Assembly: GCA_047620505.1 (NCBI GenBank)
Contig: JBLHKS010000255.1
Span: 1 to 9,384, forward strand
Length of the DNA: 9,384 bases
From: JBLHKS01 sp047620505
GTDB lineage: Bacteria; Verrucomicrobiota; Verrucomicrobiia; Verrucomicrobiales; DEV007
Reading direction: 5' to 3'
The notes under the pieces were generated by a model. That model was not told where the DNA came from and did not search any database. It saw nothing but the letters and a program-made list of their open reading frames with translations. This document shows, in pieces, positions 6,501 through 9,384 of this stretch (position 1 is its first letter; every line of letters starts with the position of its first letter). A program made the position numbers and the translations under genes.

Positions 6501-7449
6501 TGAGGCGACTCGCGACGAGGCTCTGGAGCGAATTGCAGAAAAAGCGGAGGCCTCCGATCGCTATTGGGCTCCTCCGGTTGTGTTTGAGGGTAACGCGCCT
6601 GCTGACATTCGCGAGAACGGTTCGCTCCAGCAGCTGCTGGCAGGAAAGGCCGAACCCTCACGCGGGATCAACCGCGTTTGGATCGGTGCGCCAAACTCGA
6701 TCAAAGGGCCTACCGAACTTGCATTTCAGCGACAGGCCGGGAACAACGTGCTGGTGGTCGGCCAGCGGGAAGAAGCCGCGATGTCGATCCTTTTGCTTAG
6801 TCTGATTTCGCTCTCGGCGCACCACGCGAAAAATGGGGCGACCTTCATCGTTTTCGACGGAACTTCGCCTGAATCGAGTGAGCGTGAAACCCTCCACGGA
6901 CTGGCCAACGCGCTTCCTCAAGAAGTTACGATCGCCCACCCAGGCGATGTCGAAAAAGTGATGACGCAGCTCGATGCCGAGCGCAAGCGGCGGTTGGAGG
7001 ACGAGTCGACCGCAGGAAATTCAGCACCGATTTACGTCTTCGTTCATGGCCTTCAGAAGTATAAGAAGCTTCGGCATGACGATGATTTTGGGTTCTCGCT
7101 CGACGATGACGCGCCTGCGAACCCGGGAGCGATCTTCACTGACATGATCACCGAAGGACCGGCTTTGGGCATGCACGCAATCGTGATTTGCGATACCTAC
7201 AACAACATCACGCGCTCGCTGAATCGGAAGGCTCTAACAGAGTTCGAAATGCGAGTTCTTTTCCAGATGAGCGCGAACGATTCCGCTGCGTTGATTGATT
7301 CGCCGAAGGCGAGTGCGCTTGGCCTCAATCGAGCGCTGTTTTATAACGAACAGGAAGGCTATCTCGAAACTTTCCGGCCTTACGCGATTCCTGAGCAGGA
7401 CTGGATTGATGAGGCCGCTGGGAAATCGACCGCGCTGGCTTCAGGTTGA
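3523..7449 (+). CDS. Membrane-anchored FtsK/SpoIIIE-type ATPase, EccC/EssC-like, three RecA-like domains
   Basis: This is the probable motor of the cluster, 1308 aa from ATG 3523; an in-frame ATG at 3460 would overlap the previous gene by 86 bp. In order: cytoplasmic Arg/Glu-rich coiled coil (about 40-170); two membrane helices (about 222-245 and 252-274); second coiled coil (about 280-440); degenerate nucleotide-binding domain (about 480-750) with SGRGAA (512-517) in the P-loop position and VVAD623; intact FtsK domain with GKTGSGKS (776-783), LIDFKKG (806-812), Walker B LLIIDE (D884-E885) and GSQTL (921-925); degenerate third domain (about 1065-1290) with GQREEAAM at 1080 and VFVHG in the Walker B position. 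Two membrane helices followed by several ATPase modules match type VII secretion EccC/EssC rather than FtsK, which has four helices and a DNA-reading gamma domain. No FHA domain is visible. Export of the small WXG-like neighbours is inferred from context. Confidence 0.88.
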   Translation: MIVKKKDNPLLSAGSAVSLVARLRYAIKGFADRERKHKNGYVIGSGQLKDRLEQSLEQNAARLESEIEATTNAYAARRQDVEATFKQRVDRIERAHETAKGILSNRVRSTTGQGKYDRQKQELQATRERDAAIVHAKEAFAGVKKVVASEQRDLKDMEKLARNSFRGYPKFGRELKRQMRSTDPLPDAPDDDQQVLVQLRETIDAASSDIGEFRQFRAPGFFRFVPASLILLLIMLAHGAAAAYLWKQGAGMIPYGIAAGSMILLMGFVIVIHARGLKTTETPAMAAAAKLGRAKRLTKACVDGCEARHKRNLKQVEIDLAARLQTYEDDYQNAMRNASRIRGGADDLDSRRQRAMMRNKAIYEARVTALGPDQQLNLDTIQLDAETRQKQLNAEYKTESEALEERARTNWGTMVADWNVEIAEIQEILDASASAAAESFPAWSEEYCRNWTGPQDFKNSAQIGHLAVDIDHLTDAHPQSQELAYPGEHQFSVPLMLQVPAEGSLLIETKQSGRGAAISTLNNAVMRILAAAPPGRVSFTVLDPVGLGESFAGVMHLADAAEHVIHSKIWTQTNQIDARLGELNEHMEKVIQMYLRNEFETIYEYNEQAGNIAEKYHFLVVADFPHGFTDVAAQRLMSIAQSGARCGVYTLLHWDTRQQNLPNDFVPQDLRDASICIASKSGGDLKLTNGLSAGADLVVETPPFGDYASEFILRVGKASVDSSRVEVPFSYVAPPGELWTEDSTSELRVAVGRTGATKLQYMAIGKGTRQHALLAGKTGSGKSTLFHVLITNLALWHSPDEVEFYLIDFKKGVEFKCYGSRRLPHARVVAIESDREFGLSVLQRVDDELKRRGEMFRKLGAQDIAGYKRAGGTEAVPRTLLIIDEFQEFFVEDDRVSQNAAVLMDRIVRQGRAFGIHAILGSQTLGGAFTLARTTLGQMVIRIALQCNEADSYLIMDDGNPAARMLTRPGEGIYNDSAGAIEGNSPFQVVWLDEATRDEALERIAEKAEASDRYWAPPVVFEGNAPADIRENGSLQQLLAGKAEPSRGINRVWIGAPNSIKGPTELAFQRQAGNNVLVVGQREEAAMSILLLSLISLSAHHAKNGATFIVFDGTSPESSERETLHGLANALPQEVTIAHPGDVEKVMTQLDAERKRRLEDESTAGNSAPIYVFVHGLQKYKKLRHDDDFGFSLDDDAPANPGAIFTDMITEGPALGMHAIVICDTYNNITRSLNRKALTEFEMRVLFQMSANDSAALIDSPKASALGLNRALFYNEQEGYLETFRPYAIPEQDWIDEAAGKSTALASG

Positions 7450-7469
7450 GGTGGTCAGTCGACGAAGCC
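7437..7469. other. Possible shared hairpin at convergent gene ends
   Basis: GGCTTC (7437-7442) and GAAGCC (7464-7469) could pair around a 21-nt loop containing both stop codons. The large loop and the lack of a T-tract on either side make termination uncertain. Confidence 0.2.
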
Positions 7470-7919
7470 TTCGTCCACAGCGAGTTTTTTCCCCGTTGCT
7501 GCGCTCACGGCGAGCTGATCGCAGATTTCATTGAACTCGTTTCCTGCGTGGCCGCGAACCCATTTCCAAGTGACTTTGTGGCCGCTAACGGCGTCCCACA
7601 TTCGCTGCCAGAGGTCTGCATTTTTCAGCGCTTCGTCCTTTGGTCGCTTCCATCCGCGTTTTCGCCAGCCTTGAATCCAGCCCTTCGACATCGCGTTCAC
7701 AAGATATTGGGAATCCGAATAGACCGTCACGGTGCAGGGCTCTTGGAGCGCTTCGATCCCGGCAATCGCGGCGAAAATCTCCATGCGATTATTTGTCGTC
7801 CGTTTGAATCCGCCAGCGAGCTTCTTTCGATACTCACCGTGGATCAAAACCGTCCCAAAACCGCCTGGTCCAGGATTGCCGCGTGACGATCCGTCTGTGT
7901 AAATCGTGACCTCCTTCAT
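7455..7919 (-). CDS. rnhA: Ribonuclease HI
   Basis: RNase HI cuts the RNA strand of RNA-DNA hybrids, removing R-loops and Okazaki primers. The 154-aa protein matches the E. coli length (155). It opens with the signature IYTDGSSRGNPGPGG. The catalytic acids are D9, E47 (NNRMEI), D69 (VYSDSQYLV) and D134, and the loop His is H124 (VRGHAGNE). The basic, Trp-rich handle region of the bacterial type is present (GWIQGWRKRGWKRP, 80-93). The ATG overlaps the sulfatase stop by 4 bp (7916-7919), so the two genes share a transcript and are probably translationally coupled. Its stop lies 5 bp from that of the convergent ATPase gene. Confidence 0.97.
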   Translation of the reverse strand: MKEVTIYTDGSSRGNPGPGGFGTVLIHGEYRKKLAGGFKRTTNNRMEIFAAIAGIEALQEPCTVTVYSDSQYLVNAMSKGWIQGWRKRGWKRPKDEALKNADLWQRMWDAVSGHKVTWKWVRGHAGNEFNEICDQLAVSAATGKKLAVDEGFVD

Positions 7920-9384
7920 GGATTGGCCACGGCCGGTAAATTGTCGACAAATCCAGCTTCATTCCGCTTCAACTCAGCGATCGTCGCTGAGCGCATCGCC
8001 AGCAGCTGCTGGCGGAATTTCGGTTTGATCGCGAGGTTGTCTAACTCCTCGGGATCCGCGTTCAGGTCGTAAAGTTCTTCAACTTCGCCTTCTGTGAGAG
8101 TTCGGATGTATTTGAAATGGCCCTTCGTCAGCGAAATCCACCAAGGCACGCCAACGAGTTCCTGTTCTTCAGGCGGTAGAATCGTGTCGGTGTCCGATCC
8201 GTAGCGATTACTGGTCAGGCACATCAGAACGGGATGTTCCCAGGCTGCGTCGGGATTTTTCAGCAACGGAGCCAGATCGTGACCGTGCATTTTCCAAGGG
8301 AGATCAAGCCCGGCGAACCCGAAAATGGTCGGCGCGATGTCAGCGCCGCCGACCGGCGTTTTGCAGACTTCGCCTTCGGCAACCGCTCCTGGCATGCTCA
8401 CGATCATTGGGCTGCGAATCGTGGCGTCGTACGGCCCTAACTTGTGCCGAAATCCGTGCTGCCCCCATCCCATTCCTTGATCCGAGGTGAATATGATCAG
8501 GGTGTTTTCCAGCTGGCCGGATGTTTCCAGCGCGTCGACGATATTCCCAACTCCCTCGTCAATCGCGATCACGCCTTGATGAACCTGGCGAACCCAATCG
8601 TTAAGCGAGTTGCCGTGAATTCCCTGAGTGTTCACCGTTCGACCTGTGAACCCACCGCGAAGCTGAGGTTGACCATCCTTTTCTCCTTTAACCCAATTGT
8701 TCATCCGCTGCATGTAAGCCGGTTTTCCTGGGCGAGGTGGGTAAATGTCGGCGGGGATTGGAACTTCGACATCTTCAAGCGCTTCGAGATGACGGTCGGC
8801 CGGCGTAAACGGACCATGGACAGCGCCATAACAAACCCACAAAAACCACGGCTTTTCCGCATCACGATTTGCGCCCTTGATGAAATCGGACGCCCACTTT
8901 GTGTAATTGTCAGTCGAGTAGCCTGGAACCATCAGCGGAACGCCGTTGATTTCCAGCTGCTGATCATAATAGTAATGGCCGGCGTTTTCCGTGTACTTCG
9001 GACGGTTCCAAACGACCTGAAAATCCCAGTCGCGGCCGTAGCCGGAGTCGACCCCGGTGTGCCATTTTCCAATGTGCGCAGTCGTGTAGCCCTGCTCTCG
9101 AAACGTTTTTGGCCAGAACGGACACTTCTCAGGATCGTAAGCACTGCCGGGATATTCGCCTTCCATCCGCATCGACTCGACACCGAACTGAAGTTTTCCG
9201 GTTAAAATCGTCGCCCGCGAAGCCATGCACCAGGTGCCGATCGTTGCGTGATGAAATCGCACGCCCTTGTCAGCGAGCGCGTCGATGTTCGGCGTCTTTA
9301 CCCAGTCCCAGGCTTCCGGGTAGCAACTGACGGATCGGTGGGTGTGGTCGTCCGTGTAAATTAGAAGAATGTTAGGCTTGTCTG
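7916..9384 (-). CDS. Sulfatase (formylglycine-dependent, Cys type), 5'-partial
   Basis: This is an alkaline-phosphatase-fold sulfatase that hydrolyses a sulfate ester, likely on a polysaccharide. 488 codons are present and the frame stays open to the right edge, so the N-terminus and any signal peptide are missing. The in-frame Val-Arg-Phe-His (GTG, 9260-9262) is internal. Visible landmarks, counted from the first whole codon, are PNILLIYTDDHTH with metal-binding D11-D12, the signature CMASRATILTGK with the Cys at 52 that becomes formylglycine, GKWHTG (K106, H108), VHGP, and SDQGMGWGQHGFRHK, where D301 and H309/K314 are the usual metal and sulfate contacts. A second domain follows with YDLNADPEELDNLA near the C-terminus, typical of the family. 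A Cys in the signature requires a formylglycine-generating enzyme elsewhere. The substrate cannot be told from sequence alone. It overlaps rnhA by 4 bp. Confidence 0.95.
   Translation of the reverse strand, partial: DKPNILLIYTDDHTHRSVSCYPEAWDWVKTPNIDALADKGVRFHHATIGTWCMASRATILTGKLQFGVESMRMEGEYPGSAYDPEKCPFWPKTFREQGYTTAHIGKWHTGVDSGYGRDWDFQVVWNRPKYTENAGHYYYDQQLEINGVPLMVPGYSTDNYTKWASDFIKGANRDAEKPWFLWVCYGAVHGPFTPADRHLEALEDVEVPIPADIYPPRPGKPAYMQRMNNWVKGEKDGQPQLRGGFTGRTVNTQGIHGNSLNDWVRQVHQGVIAIDEGVGNIVDALETSGQLENTLIIFTSDQGMGWGQHGFRHKLGPYDATIRSPMIVSMPGAVAEGEVCKTPVGGADIAPTIFGFAGLDLPWKMHGHDLAPLLKNPDAAWEHPVLMCLTSNRYGSDTDTILPPEEQELVGVPWWISLTKGHFKYIRTLTEGEVEELYDLNADPEELDNLAIKPKFRQQLLAMRSATIAELKRNEAGFVDNLPAVANP
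7998..8013. repeat. 16-bp palindrome GCCAGCAGCTGCTGGC
   Basis: This is the longest of four palindromes sharing the CAGCAGCTGCTG core. It lies inside the sulfatase gene, where it encodes Gln-Gln-Leu-Leu on the minus strand. Confidence 0.5.

Noticed and set aside
7446..7886. 146-aa + strand frame opposite rnhA
   Set aside because: The minus strand encodes a complete RNase HI with all catalytic residues, so the + frame is a shadow.
8444..9205. 253-aa + strand frame opposite the sulfatase
   Set aside because: The minus strand carries a full set of sulfatase motifs. The + frame translation shows no domain pattern.
1260..9262. The sulfatase start at 9262 and an N-terminal truncation of the sulfatase
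   Set aside because: The frame continues with conserved sulfatase sequence (PNILLIYTDD...) to the window edge, so the gene is simply cut by the window.

Overview
The window most likely comes from a Verrucomicrobiota bacterium, or a close relative in the Planctomycetota–Verrucomicrobiota group. This is an inference. It rests on a DksA-like protein behind a long Lys/Ala/Pro tail, the style of the bL33 protein, a Cys-type sulfatase of the kind abundant in that group, a WXG100/FtsK-like secretion locus, moderately high GC and almost no Shine-Dalgarno sequences. No rRNA or other definitive marker is present.

Left part (1-2309, + strand). The window opens inside a tandem repeat encoding (Ala-Pro-Ala-Lys-Lys-Lys)n and then (Ala-Pro-Ala-Lys-Lys)n. 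It ends in a run of ten A's. Immediately after the run the +1 frame is open all the way through a TraR/DksA-family domain ending at 941. Nine A's would make one continuous protein, so this looks like one gene split by a homopolymer indel, or joined by slippage or frameshifting. Next come the ribosomal proteins bL33 (965-1138, a 57-aa gene) and bS18 (1174-1413), an intrinsic terminator, a 15-bp inverted repeat and folE2 (1506-2309, type IB GTP cyclohydrolase). The DksA zinc finger keeps only two of four cysteines, bL33 has one Cys and bS18 none, and FolE2 is the GTP cyclohydrolase that can work without zinc. The set therefore resembles a zinc-economy cluster, although each member may simply be the lineage's normal version.

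Middle part (2431-7449, + strand). This compact, probably co-translated cluster holds a 90-aa WXG100-like protein, a 191-aa helical protein with a Trp-Lys-Gly motif, a 73-aa helical protein and a 1308-aa membrane-anchored FtsK/SpoIIIE-type ATPase. The ATPase has a coiled coil, two membrane helices, a second coiled coil and three RecA-like domains; only the middle domain has intact Walker motifs. Together they look like a reduced type VII (ESX/Yuk)-like export system. None of the accessory membrane subunits known from mycobacterial or Bacillota systems lies in the window. This is the most interesting system here.

Right part (7455-9384, - strand). A sulfatase gene, cut by the right edge, overlaps rnhA (RNase HI) by 4 bp, so the two form an operon. 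rnhA converges on the ATPase gene with 5 bp between stop codons. Two short palindromic words recur through the window: CGATCG about 19 times and CAGCAGCTGCTG four times.
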